Source: Acidobacteriota bacterium (GTDB taxonomy: Bacteria > Acidobacteriota > Vicinamibacteria > Vicinamibacterales > SCN-69-37). From it: DNA of 32,116 nt. The stretch covers positions 1-32,116 of the forward strand of contig JABMNV010000067.1 of assembly GCA_013203475.1 (NCBI GenBank). The letters are read 5' to 3'. Both the position numbers and the translations under genes were made by a program. The notes under the pieces are model-generated. The model saw only the letters and a list, made by a program, of their open reading frames with translations, did not search any database and was not told where the DNA came from. Positions 1 to 6,479 of this stretch are shown here, piece after piece (the stretch's first letter is position 1; every line of letters begins with the position of its first letter).

Positions 1-259
1 CTTGGATCTGCCCTATAAACATTCGCCTTTATGGACGGTCGTGACGCGTCGTGAATCGTCAGTTAGGCAGACTCTCTCTCCGCCAAACTCCGCGGTGCGC
101 CGCTTGCCGGATCGCGACGCCTTGCGGGGTCACTGGGCCTCCGGCTTCGACTCGGCCCAAAGACCGTTCTCGGAGCGGGCTTTCGCGCTCCCAGTTCGGC
201 CGGGCGGGAGACCGAGGCCGGCGTTGCCTGCAACGGTCGAGGCGCATGATAAAAGTGGC
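1..259. other. Intergenic left edge, no gene recognised
   Basis: I see no convincing gene in this stretch. Open frames exist on both strands, but they give Arg/Pro/Ser-rich translations without recognisable motifs and without a ribosome binding site. It contains two short potential hairpins (134-159 and 172-191) and a 7-bp direct repeat GTCGTGA at 38-44 and 48-54. The first 70 bases look more AT-rich than the rest. It may be the edge of an accessory insertion that carries the downstream ATPase gene. Confidence 0.5.
134..159. repeat. Short inverted repeat, possible hairpin
   Basis: TGGGCC (134-139) pairs with GGCCCA (154-159) across a 14-base loop. No T-run follows, so it is not an obvious intrinsic terminator. 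A second small hairpin, GGAGCG/CGCTCC (172-177 and 186-191), lies just downstream. Confidence 0.4.
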
Positions 260-288
260 TTGAAGTCTATTTCATTCATGAATAAAGT
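260..288 (+). promoter_or_regulatory. Probable sigma-70 promoter of the DUF4143 ATPase gene
   Basis: TTGAAG (260-265) and TAAAGT (283-288) are separated by exactly 17 bases, close to the -35 and -10 consensus. Transcription would begin around 294-296, only about a dozen bases before the ATG at 307, so the message would be almost leaderless. The -10 lies inside the left arm of the inverted repeat at 283-306, so a protein bound there would block the promoter. Confidence 0.5.
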
Positions 289-306
289 GGACTATCCTCC
301 ACTTTA
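283..306. promoter_or_regulatory. Perfect 9-bp inverted repeat, operator-like
   Basis: TAAAGTGGA (283-291) and TCCACTTTA (298-306) form a perfect 9-bp inverted repeat around a 6-base centre. It ends on the base before the ATG at 307. A further half-site, AAAGTGG, lies at 252-258 in the same orientation as the left arm. The overlap with the probable -10 and the start codon suggests a repressor site. The repeat could instead form an RNA hairpin that hides the start codon. Which protein binds it is unknown. Confidence 0.6.
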
Positions 307-1449
307 ATGGACATGATCAGGGATCTGCGCGGTGCGGTCGAGGCCGCCCTCGACCGCCGAATGGCCTTCATCGGCGGTCCCCGTCAGGTGGGCAAAACCA
401 CGCTGGCGTTGTCGTTGCTGGGCCCCTCGGCGACCACGCGCCATCCCGGCTACCTGAACTGGGACCATCCGGCCGTTCCCCCGGTTCTGAGACGCGGGCT
501 CCTGCCCCCAGACGCACCACGCATTGTCATGGACGAGATCCACAAGTACGCGCGATGGCGCACGCTGGTCAAGGGCCTCTACGACACCGAGAAAGGCCGC
601 CGCCAGTTTATCGTCACCGGCTCGGCGCGGCTTGATCATTACCGCAAGGGCGTCGATTCACTGGTCGGGCGGTATCGATACTTCCGGTTGCATCCGTTCT
701 CACTGCCGGAGCTCGAGCGGGCGACAGGACCGGACGCTGGCCATCTGGCGGCACTCCTGACCTTTGGCGGATTCCCGGAACCGCTGCAGGCCCGTGACGA
801 ACGCATGCTGCGATTGTGGCAGCGTGAACGGCTCACACGGGTCGTGCGCGAAGATCTGCGCGATCTCGAACGCGTTCGCGAGGTGTCCTTGGTCGAAGAA
901 CTCGTGGACGCGCTGCCCGACAAAGTCGGATCGTTGCTGTCGGTGAAAAGCCTGCGCGAGGATCTCCAGATTGATCACAAGACCGCCGAGCGCTGGATCA
1001 CCATCCTTGAGCGCTTGTACGTCTGCTTCCGCATCCCACCCTTCGGCAGCCGGCGCATTCGCGCGCTGAAGAAGCAGCAGAAGCTGTATCTGTGGGACTG
1101 GTCGATGGTCCCCGAGTTGGGACCTCGCTTCGAGAACCTGGTGGCCGCTCAATTATTGAAGTACTGCCACTGGCAGGAAGATGTCGAAGGCCACCGCATG
1201 GAATTGCGGTTCCTGCGCGACACGGACGGCCGGGAAGTGGACTTCGTTGTGCTGAAGAATCGCGCACCGTTGTTCGCCGTCGAGTGCAAGACAGGTAGCA
1301 AGGCGATCAGTCCGGCGGTTCGCTATTTCGCCGACCGCACGTCAATCCCGGCGTTCTACCAGGTTCACCAGCGAGATGCGTACCTCCAGACCGGCAAGAT
1401 CACGATCATCCCGTTCGCCAGGTTCTGCCACGATCTCCACCTGCCGTAG
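307..1449 (+). CDS. AAA ATPase with DUF4143 domain (COG1373 type)
   Basis: A 380-residue protein of the AAA_14/DUF4143 family, which is widespread and often found on accessory DNA; its biological role is poorly known. The N-terminal ATPase shows a Walker A motif GGPRQVGKTT (23-32), a Walker B motif RIVMDEIHK (72-80) and a sensor-like VTGSAR (103-108). A helix-turn-helix-like segment follows at about 214-243. The C-terminal DUF4143 part has a PD-(D/E)XK nuclease-like pattern: E276, then E310-V-D312, then E326-C-K328. The length is normal for the family. The start is taken at 307, directly after the inverted repeat; a second ATG lies two codons later. There is no clear Shine-Dalgarno, in line with a near-leaderless message. 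Its 3' end overlaps the convergent membrane-protein frame by 108 bp. Confidence 0.88.
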   Translation: MDMIRDLRGAVEAALDRRMAFIGGPRQVGKTTLALSLLGPSATTRHPGYLNWDHPAVPPVLRRGLLPPDAPRIVMDEIHKYARWRTLVKGLYDTEKGRRQFIVTGSARLDHYRKGVDSLVGRYRYFRLHPFSLPELERATGPDAGHLAALLTFGGFPEPLQARDERMLRLWQRERLTRVVREDLRDLERVREVSLVEELVDALPDKVGSLLSVKSLREDLQIDHKTAERWITILERLYVCFRIPPFGSRRIRALKKQQKLYLWDWSMVPELGPRFENLVAAQLLKYCHWQEDVEGHRMELRFLRDTDGREVDFVVLKNRAPLFAVECKTGSKAISPAVRYFADRTSIPAFYQVHQRDAYLQTGKITIIPFARFCHDLHLP

Positions 1450-2394
1450 CGCGTCTTGCCGCGTGGGGACAGCCTTGACGGCTACGTCGTCCGCCCGGAG
1501 AGCGTGCTTGACTCGGTCAACAGACCCTTGGTTCCAGGCGAACGCTGCCACGAGACAGCCAGTGCCAAGCGCGAGTGCGGCCCATTGCCCCATGCCGCCA
1601 CTCAACGCGTCGAAGTTGATGTATGTCCATGGGTGTCCGAAAAGGAGCCCGTCTAACACGACCATCGGGACCATGTGGGCCAACGGCCTCCGATGCCACC
1701 GCAACAGCGCGGCGTTCGCCAGGCCGGTCACTCCAATCCATCCCGCGAGTGAGCCAAGCCCCATCCAGGGATGTGTACCGGCGGGCGACAGGCTGTACAT
1801 TGGCACCAAGACCAGCCAGTATGCGAACCATGTGAGGACTGGCCTCAGGAGCAACAGCCAGTTGGTCTCACGCGAGCCGATCGGCAACGTGCGCAGCAGC
1901 AGGATTCCGGAAGGGTGCCATCGTCTCTGGCCGATCACGAAATTGAGCACCAAGCCGAACACCCAAATCTGCGCCCCGATCTCGGCAAGCATCGTCGAGA
2001 CGGCTTGGCGAATCTGTTCCAGCCGACTTGGCGTGCTGGACCAGGGCAGTGAGCCCATCAGCACGAACACGCTCATCGCTATTACGGAGGCTATCGCGGC
2101 GTTCCGGAACTGCACCCAAACCATTCGTCGCAGGCCGCTGAGGCGACTGTCGAATGCCACTCGCGTCGCGGGTCGCTTCCGGTGGCGTGTCTCTGACGAG
2201 CGGTTGTCGAAGAGCAACTCGAGGGTGCCGCCATACACCGCGAGTCGTTCTGATTGGCGATAGCCGACCACGGTCAGGCCCAGCATGCCAGCGAGCGCGG
2301 CCCCAATCGGCCAGTGCCATTGGCCTTCGGCAGTGGGCATGTACCACGCCAGCGCAAACGTGCCGCCGGCCAACCCGCGAAACGACGGCAGCAC
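1342..2394 (-). CDS. Multi-pass membrane protein, possibly an ABC-2-type permease remnant
   Basis: A 350-residue frame with about eight hydrophobic segments (roughly residues 5-20, 27-45, 100-120, 140-157, 180-205, 213-233, 240-256, 268-290). The segment LRTLPIGSRETNWLLLL recalls the loop of ABC-2-type permeases, but this is only a resemblance. Both ends are suspicious. The start is a GTG at 2394 without a clear ribosome binding site. Codon use with G or C in third positions continues upstream of it for about 17 codons, to just past an in-frame TGA (2452-2454). At the other end, the last 37 residues are read entirely from the antisense of the DUF4143 gene. It may be a fragment trimmed on both sides. 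It lies 69 bp downstream of the response regulator and may be co-transcribed with it. Confidence 0.55.
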   Translation of the reverse strand: MLPSFRGLAGGTFALAWYMPTAEGQWHWPIGAALAGMLGLTVVGYRQSERLAVYGGTLELLFDNRSSETRHRKRPATRVAFDSRLSGLRRMVWVQFRNAAIASVIAMSVFVLMGSLPWSSTPSRLEQIRQAVSTMLAEIGAQIWVFGLVLNFVIGQRRWHPSGILLLRTLPIGSRETNWLLLLRPVLTWFAYWLVLVPMYSLSPAGTHPWMGLGSLAGWIGVTGLANAALLRWHRRPLAHMVPMVVLDGLLFGHPWTYINFDALSGGMGQWAALALGTGCLVAAFAWNQGSVDRVKHALRADDVAVKAVPTRQDALRQVEIVAEPGERDDRDLAGLEVRISLVNLVERRD

Positions 2395-2463
2395 CGTCCC
2401 TGGCGACAGGCGACCCTCGCTGACCTCGCGCTTGAGGCCGTCAACACTGTGTCAACCGGACAG

Positions 2464-3105
2464 CTACCGGATCATCCCCTTGCGCACGGCGTAGAGGACG
2501 ACTTCTGCTGTGTTGTGGAGGCTGAGCTTCTGCATCAAGTTCCCTCGGTGGGTATCCACGGTGGACAGGCTCAACTCGAGAAGGGCAGCCACTTCTTTGT
2601 TCGATCGCCCCTCAGCCACCAGTTGAAGAATCTCCCGCTCGCGGGCGGTCAGCAGGTGGAACGAGTCGGTGAGGCCTCGTGCCTGGAGCTGGCGGATGTA
2701 ATCCTCCTCCAGCACGGCTGACACGGCGGCACTAAAGAACAGTTTTCCCGCCATCACAGCCCGAATCGCCGGCAACAGTTCCTCGTCGGTCGAGTCTTTC
2801 AACAAATAGGCCTGCGCACCGGCGCCCAGCGCCCGAAGGATGTAGGACTCGTCGGTGTGCATACTCAGCATCAGGACTCGGGGTGGATGGGGCGCCTTCT
2901 GGAGTCGGGCCGCCACGTCGATCCCGTTCAACAAGGGCATGGAAATATCCAGGACCACGGTGTCTGGCTCATGCTCATCGTAGAGGCGGACGGCCTCAAG
3001 CCCGTCACCTGCTTCGGCGACCACCGTCAATCCCGGCTCGGTCTCAAGCAGACTCCGCAGGCCTCGGCGGACGATGGCATGGTCGTCAGCCAATAAGACG
3101 CGCAT
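2464..3105 (-). CDS. NarL/LuxR-family response regulator
   Basis: A 213-residue transcription regulator. The receiver domain (about 1-120) has acidic residues D7 and D8, the phosphate acceptor D53 in VLDISMP, S81 and K103. The C-terminal LuxR-type helix-turn-helix (about 152-213) begins LTAREREILQLVAEG and contains NKEVAALL and STVDTHR. The open frame extends further upstream, but the ATG at 3105 is the right start: MRVLLADDH begins the receiver fold exactly, and a purine-rich GAAGAGAG precedes it. The ATG lies 20 bp inside the end of the kinase gene, so translation is probably coupled. Its partner is surely the adjacent kinase; the target genes are unknown. Confidence 0.93.
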   Translation of the reverse strand: MRVLLADDHAIVRRGLRSLLETEPGLTVVAEAGDGLEAVRLYDEHEPDTVVLDISMPLLNGIDVAARLQKAPHPPRVLMLSMHTDESYILRALGAGAQAYLLKDSTDEELLPAIRAVMAGKLFFSAAVSAVLEEDYIRQLQARGLTDSFHLLTAREREILQLVAEGRSNKEVAALLELSLSTVDTHRGNLMQKLSLHNTAEVVLYAVRKGMIR

Positions 3106-4483
3106 GGGCACTCTCTTCAGGATTCGCTGTAGCGACGCGCTCGGGTACCGGCAGCCACAGGCGCAACGTCGTCCCGGTGCCAAACCCGGTGTCAATCGTC
3201 AGAGTCCCCGACAGCTCGTTCACGCGCTCTTCGATACCGCGCAGTCCCAGCCCCTGCGCACGCCGCTCGGCCACCATCCCGACGCCATTGTCTTTCACGC
3301 TGACCAGCAGTCCCTGGGTCGCGCCGTCCGGCGTCAATGTCACGCGCACGTCGACACGCGAGGCTCCCGAATGGCGGGCACAATTGGTCAACGCTTCCTG
3401 CACTGATCGATAGATACACGTGCGGTGCTGATCCGGCAACGCGTCGATGCGAGCTTCGACTGACGCCGTCGCGGTGATGCTGTACCGCCGCGAAAAATCG
3501 CGCACATGCCACTCCAAGGCGGGCTGCAAGCCGAAGTCATCCAGCATCGATGGCCGAAGCCCGAGCGCCAGATCGCGTACCATCCGCACGATGTCATCCA
3601 CCAGCGCCCGACTGTCACGCACCGCGACGGCAAGCCGATCGTTGTCGGGGACGCGAAGTCGCTCGATCCGACCCAACTCCATGCGCAGGCCGGTCAGCAT
3701 TTGTCCCACTTGGTCATGGAGTTCCCGTGACAGGTTCTTGCGCTCTTCCTCCTGAGTCGCCAGGAGTTGCTGCGACAGCGCGCGCGTGCGGTCTGCAGCC
3801 GTCTCGGCAGTCACGCGCAGCCCTTCCGAGCGCCGCTCGAGCACTCGCAGACGGTTCACGGCAATCAGGGTGACCAGACTGCCAAGCAGCAGGACCTGCC
3901 ACAAGAGCCACTTCAGATCGTCGCGGTACGTGTCGTACTGCTGGGTGACCTCACGGCTCTGGAAGTCTAGGCTGGCACTGTTCAGTCCTTCGATTTCTCG
4001 AGCAATCGCCAACGCCTCCTCACGCCTCGGCAGCACCTCGCTCCTGAGAAATTGGGCGCTTTGCGTCCGCTTGTCGTTGGGTGTCCAAAAAAACAGCGGC
4101 TCAAAGGAGGTCCAATACTCATCCAGGCTCTGGTGCAACGAGGCGGTGTAATCCCGTCCGTCGCCATCGGTCGGCATCAGGGCGTTCAACTCCGCCAAGG
4201 CCGACAGGCTGGAACTGCTGAACGCCGCGATCTGTTGGAGATACTCAGGGTCGCGGGCCCGCACCGTGTCCAGCAGGAAGTCACGTACATAAATCCCGGC
4301 AAGCTGGACGTCTGAACGCAGTTGGTTCAGGTGTGTATCCACGTCGCGATAGCGGGCATTGATATGATCGAGGCGACCGTAGATTTCGGCGGATTTTCGT
4401 GCCGAGGTCATCCCGAAGACGACGATCAGCGCCAGCAAGCCCGATAATCCGAGGGCAGCCACTGGCCATGTTCTGAAACCCAT
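3086..4483 (-). CDS. NarL-type sensor histidine kinase (HisKA_3)
   Basis: A 465-residue inner-membrane sensor kinase. Two membrane segments (about 7-25 and 191-209) enclose a periplasmic helical sensor of about 165 residues, which resembles the four-helix-bundle type by its heptad-like pattern; the ligand is unknown. A short linker leads to the HisKA_3 dimerisation domain with phosphate-accepting H256 in LSRELHDQVGQ, then an HATPase_c domain with N367 (N box), DNGVGM (398-403) and GLGLRGI (G box, 411-417). The start at 4483 is chosen over a longer frame because GGAGG (4488-4492) lies just upstream and the membrane segment follows directly. It autophosphorylates and passes the phosphate to the overlapping response regulator. 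Confidence 0.93.
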   Translation of the reverse strand: MGFRTWPVAALGLSGLLALIVVFGMTSARKSAEIYGRLDHINARYRDVDTHLNQLRSDVQLAGIYVRDFLLDTVRARDPEYLQQIAAFSSSSLSALAELNALMPTDGDGRDYTASLHQSLDEYWTSFEPLFFWTPNDKRTQSAQFLRSEVLPRREEALAIAREIEGLNSASLDFQSREVTQQYDTYRDDLKWLLWQVLLLGSLVTLIAVNRLRVLERRSEGLRVTAETAADRTRALSQQLLATQEEERKNLSRELHDQVGQMLTGLRMELGRIERLRVPDNDRLAVAVRDSRALVDDIVRMVRDLALGLRPSMLDDFGLQPALEWHVRDFSRRYSITATASVEARIDALPDQHRTCIYRSVQEALTNCARHSGASRVDVRVTLTPDGATQGLLVSVKDNGVGMVAERRAQGLGLRGIEERVNELSGTLTIDTGFGTGTTLRLWLPVPERVATANPEESAHARLIG

Positions 4484-4636
4484 TCCCCCTCCGCGCCCCA
4501 AGCCTACCCCGTGTTGGTCGCCGGAGGCACATACATTCAAGGGACGATACCCCTGTATGCTGGCCAGTTTCTGGGGTGTTTACGGGATGGTCAGAATCGT
4601 ACCCGGCCAGTATTGTTAGCGCCTTGGAGGGATCAC
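4484..4636. other. Divergent intergenic region
   Basis: 153 bp between the sensor kinase (minus) and the small unknown gene (plus); it must hold both promoters. I see an 8-bp palindrome CTGGCCAG in the middle and a partial repeat of it (GGCCAG) about 45 bp further on, but no convincing -35/-10 pair on either strand. Confidence 0.35.
4626..4630 (+). promoter_or_regulatory. Ribosome binding site GGAGG
   Basis: GGAGG lies six bases before the ATG at 4637. It decides the start of the small protein within a longer open frame that begins at 4511. Confidence 0.75.
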
Positions 4637-4891
4637 ATGTCGAATTTTTTGGATGATTCCTGGAGAAAAATCTGGGCCGTCGGGCGAGGCCACACGGGTC
4701 AGTACTGCGGCATTGCTGAAACCGAAGACGGTTTCGCCGTTGACGTCTTTGACAAGGACACTTGCGTCTGGAGCGAGCTCTTCAGCTCAAGAGAAGACGC
4801 GGAGAAGATGGCGCTGAGTTTGAGAGGACGCTTCGCCAAGGCGGTGGCCGTCACGTCCTCGACCACTCTCAGCCAGCGCGCCACAGCCTGA
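4637..4891 (+). CDS. Small protein of unknown function, 84 residues
   Basis: I do not recognise a family. The start at 4637 is supported by a good GGAGG site. The protein has no signal peptide or membrane segment and is probably cytoplasmic. Residues 20-45 alternate like two beta strands (GQYCGIAETED, FAVDVFDKD), followed by a likely amphipathic helix (SREDAEKMALSLRGRF, 51-66) and a Ser/Thr/Ala-rich tail. It has two cysteines (C24, C43). It is transcribed away from the sensor kinase and towards the lipoprotein genes, which lie on the other strand 56 bp away, so it stands alone. I saw no clear terminator in the 56-bp gap. Confidence 0.72.
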   Translation: MSNFLDDSWRKIWAVGRGHTGQYCGIAETEDGFAVDVFDKDTCVWSELFSSREDAEKMALSLRGRFAKAVAVTSSTTLSQRATA

Positions 4892-4947
4892 ATCGCTGCA
4901 GGCGGCTCAAAACCGGGCGGGGCCGGATCTGAGCTGGGGCTGGGCGA

Positions 4948-5394
4948 CTACGCGGGATAGATCACGTTGATTGAGAAGGGTACGACTGTCGTCAGCGTGC
5001 CTGGATCGTAAATCTGCACGCAGTAGTTACCAGCATCCACAGTCAAATCAAGCTGCGCCGTGGTGCTTGGGGTCGCCTCGACCGACCGGCTCAACACGCA
5101 CCCCGCACCGTTCGTCAATGGAATCCCGATCCCAAGACCGACCCGCAGCGACGTGGTCGGCCCCGCGCTGATCAGGGTGACACTCACCGTTCCGCTCCGT
5201 GTGACCTCAAACGAACGCGTGGACGACCCTCCCACCGCAAGATGGGAGGCGAATGTCACCGTCGTCGTCGTCGGCGTTTCGGTGGGTGTCGTCGGCGTAT
5301 CGTCGCCACACCCCGCCAGTGGCAGCAACGAGGCCATGGCGACGAGGACGGCCACAACGGGCTTGGCGAGCTTCACGAAAGGTGCAGATCTCAT
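4948..5394 (-). CDS. Tandem lipoprotein 3 (shared beta-rich domain)
   Basis: A 148-residue predicted lipoprotein of a family I cannot name. A signal peptide ends in the lipobox LAGC, followed by a Thr/Pro-rich linker. The remaining ~105 residues form a domain shared with the two upstream genes: an F-x-V strand after a short N-terminal segment, a GTVSVTL strand, the motif VGLGIGIP, a cysteine (GAGC), and near the C-terminus GNYCVQIYDPGTLT followed by FSINVIYPA. The two cysteines outside the lipobox are conserved in all three copies and could form a disulfide. The pattern recalls pre-peptidase C-terminal (PPC) beta domains, but this is inference. It is the last gene of the triplet, 42 bp after the second. 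Confidence 0.85.
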   Translation of the reverse strand: MRSAPFVKLAKPVVAVLVAMASLLPLAGCGDDTPTTPTETPTTTTVTFASHLAVGGSSTRSFEVTRSGTVSVTLISAGPTTSLRVGLGIGIPLTNGAGCVLSRSVEATPSTTAQLDLTVDAGNYCVQIYDPGTLTTVVPFSINVIYPA

Positions 5395-5436
5395 AGCAGG
5401 GTCAGGCTCTTACTCTCGCAGGTCCAGGCGCCCAGT

Positions 5437-5907
5437 TCAAGGGTGCCTGATCCGCATGGCAAAGTTTACGGCACCGGTGAGATTCCCGGTATCAAACACG
5501 ACGGCGCAGTACGTCCCTGGATTGAGGGTCATGGTCGCCTGGGCGGCCAGGCCCGGCGTCGTGGTTTGTGACAGAAAACGGGCGCATCCCGGACCGCTTG
5601 GAATACCCAGACCAATGCCCAGCGCCGTCGATAGAGCGGCTCCCCCTGGGTTCTGGACGGCAGCCAGCGTGAGACTCACGGGCCCTTGCTGGTTCACGGC
5701 AAAAGAATAGAACCCACTGCCCTGAAGAGCCAACGTCCCGGCAAACGTCTCGGTGCGAAGCGTCACAGGGGTGATCCTGCTGTCAGCCTCGGTCGGCGCA
5801 GTGGTGCTGCCGCACGCCACACTGGTCAGAGACACCGCGACCGCGACGATCGTGGCGCGAAGCGATCGCGTGAGGCGGGGCACTCGGAACATCCAGGACA
5901 TCGTCAT
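5437..5907 (-). CDS. Tandem lipoprotein 2 (shared beta-rich domain)
   Basis: A 156-residue predicted lipoprotein with a basic N-terminus, a hydrophobic segment and the lipobox SVAC. The mature part carries the same domain as its neighbours: TETFAGTLALQG, FYSFAV, GPVSLTLAAV, LGIGLGIPSGPGC, then GTYCAVVFDTGNLT and a final strand NFAMRIRHP. It is closest to lipoprotein 1, sharing ETF-x-TL-LQG-x-FYSF. The ATG at 5907 overlaps the TGA of lipoprotein 1 in an ATGA, so the two are translated together. The gene shows no enzyme motif. It is likely anchored in the envelope, periplasmic or outer-leaflet; the role is unknown. Confidence 0.85.
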   Translation of the reverse strand: MTMSWMFRVPRLTRSLRATIVAVAVSLTSVACGSTTAPTEADSRITPVTLRTETFAGTLALQGSGFYSFAVNQQGPVSLTLAAVQNPGGAALSTALGIGLGIPSGPGCARFLSQTTTPGLAAQATMTLNPGTYCAVVFDTGNLTGAVNFAMRIRHP

Positions 5908-6347
5908 TGGGGACGCGCGATATTGAGAGAAAACGTGGCCGACTGAGTCAGGTTACCGGAATCGAAGACGAGCGCGCAGTGCACGCCCCGATTGGTGGTG
6001 CCGGTCAACTGCACCCCGCCGCCCGCCAATACGCCCCGCACGTTATCCGCCACACATGAGGTGCCTCGCGGCACACCGAGTCCGATGCTCACCTGAGCCT
6101 GGGAGTCTACGCCACCCTCCTTCAGCGTGAGCAGCGTGAGATACGTAATGCCGCCATCGACGACCGTGAACGAATAGAACGCCTCCCCCTGCAGGGTCAA
6201 CGTGCTGTTGAACGTCTCGACCGACAGCGACGCGTTCGGGAGAATCTCGCCTGGAGACGTGGGGCCCAAGGGTGAACAGCCTGTCGACAGGAAGGCGGCA
6301 AGGAGCCCGCCAAGCGGCAACGAAGTTAAACGAAACAGACGCGTCAC
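5904..6347 (-). CDS. Tandem lipoprotein 1 (shared beta-rich domain)
   Basis: A 147-residue predicted lipoprotein and first gene of the triplet. The start is a GTG at 6347, supported by AGGGG (6356-6360) eight bases upstream; a longer open frame would place an implausible leader before the signal peptide. The signal sequence ends in the lipobox LSTGC. The mature domain matches its neighbours: VETFNSTLTLQGEAFYSF, ITYLTLLTL, VSIGLGVPRGTSC, HCALVFDSGNLT and a final FSLNIARPQ. The second cysteine sits in HCALVFD where the others have YCAVVFD or YCVQIYD. The three genes probably arose by local duplication. The S9 peptidase gene lies 131 bp upstream on the same strand. Confidence 0.83.
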   Translation of the reverse strand: MTRLFRLTSLPLGGLLAAFLSTGCSPLGPTSPGEILPNASLSVETFNSTLTLQGEAFYSFTVVDGGITYLTLLTLKEGGVDSQAQVSIGLGVPRGTSCVADNVRGVLAGGGVQLTGTTNRGVHCALVFDSGNLTQSATFSLNIARPQ

Positions 6348-6440
6348 AAAAATTTCCCCTTGAATGCTGACAACCGCCCCGCGGGAAGTCAAGCATCCCT
6401 GCCACTTTTGACGTTCAGATCGTGGTCCTGGGCGGCCCCG

Positions 6441-6479
6441 CACCGAGCACCCAGCACCGAGCACCCAGCACCCCAGCAC
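6441..6479. repeat. Tandem direct repeat of 14 bp
   Basis: CACCGAGCACCCAG occurs twice head to tail (6441-6454 and 6455-6468), followed by a degenerate CACCCCAGCAC that reaches the last base of the peptidase stop codon (TAG, 6479-6481). It is a low-complexity, C-rich run with GAGCACC/CAGCACC alternation. It lies in the 131-bp gap between the peptidase and the lipoprotein genes. No function can be assigned. Confidence 0.7.

Noticed and set aside
2-307. A 101-codon open frame on the plus strand before the ATPase gene
   Set aside because: It has no ribosome binding site or motif, its translation is Arg/Pro/Ser-rich, and it runs through the promoter and inverted repeat of the real gene.
1376-2263. 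A long plus-strand frame opposite the membrane protein
   Set aside because: Arg/Ser-rich shadow of a high-GC minus-strand frame; the minus frame has clear hydrophobic segments.
6364-6392. TTGACT at 6387-6392 (minus strand) as a -35 box for the lipoprotein triplet
   Set aside because: At 17-bp spacing the -10 would be CAGCAT, a poor match, and the transcript would start inside the ribosome binding site of the first gene.
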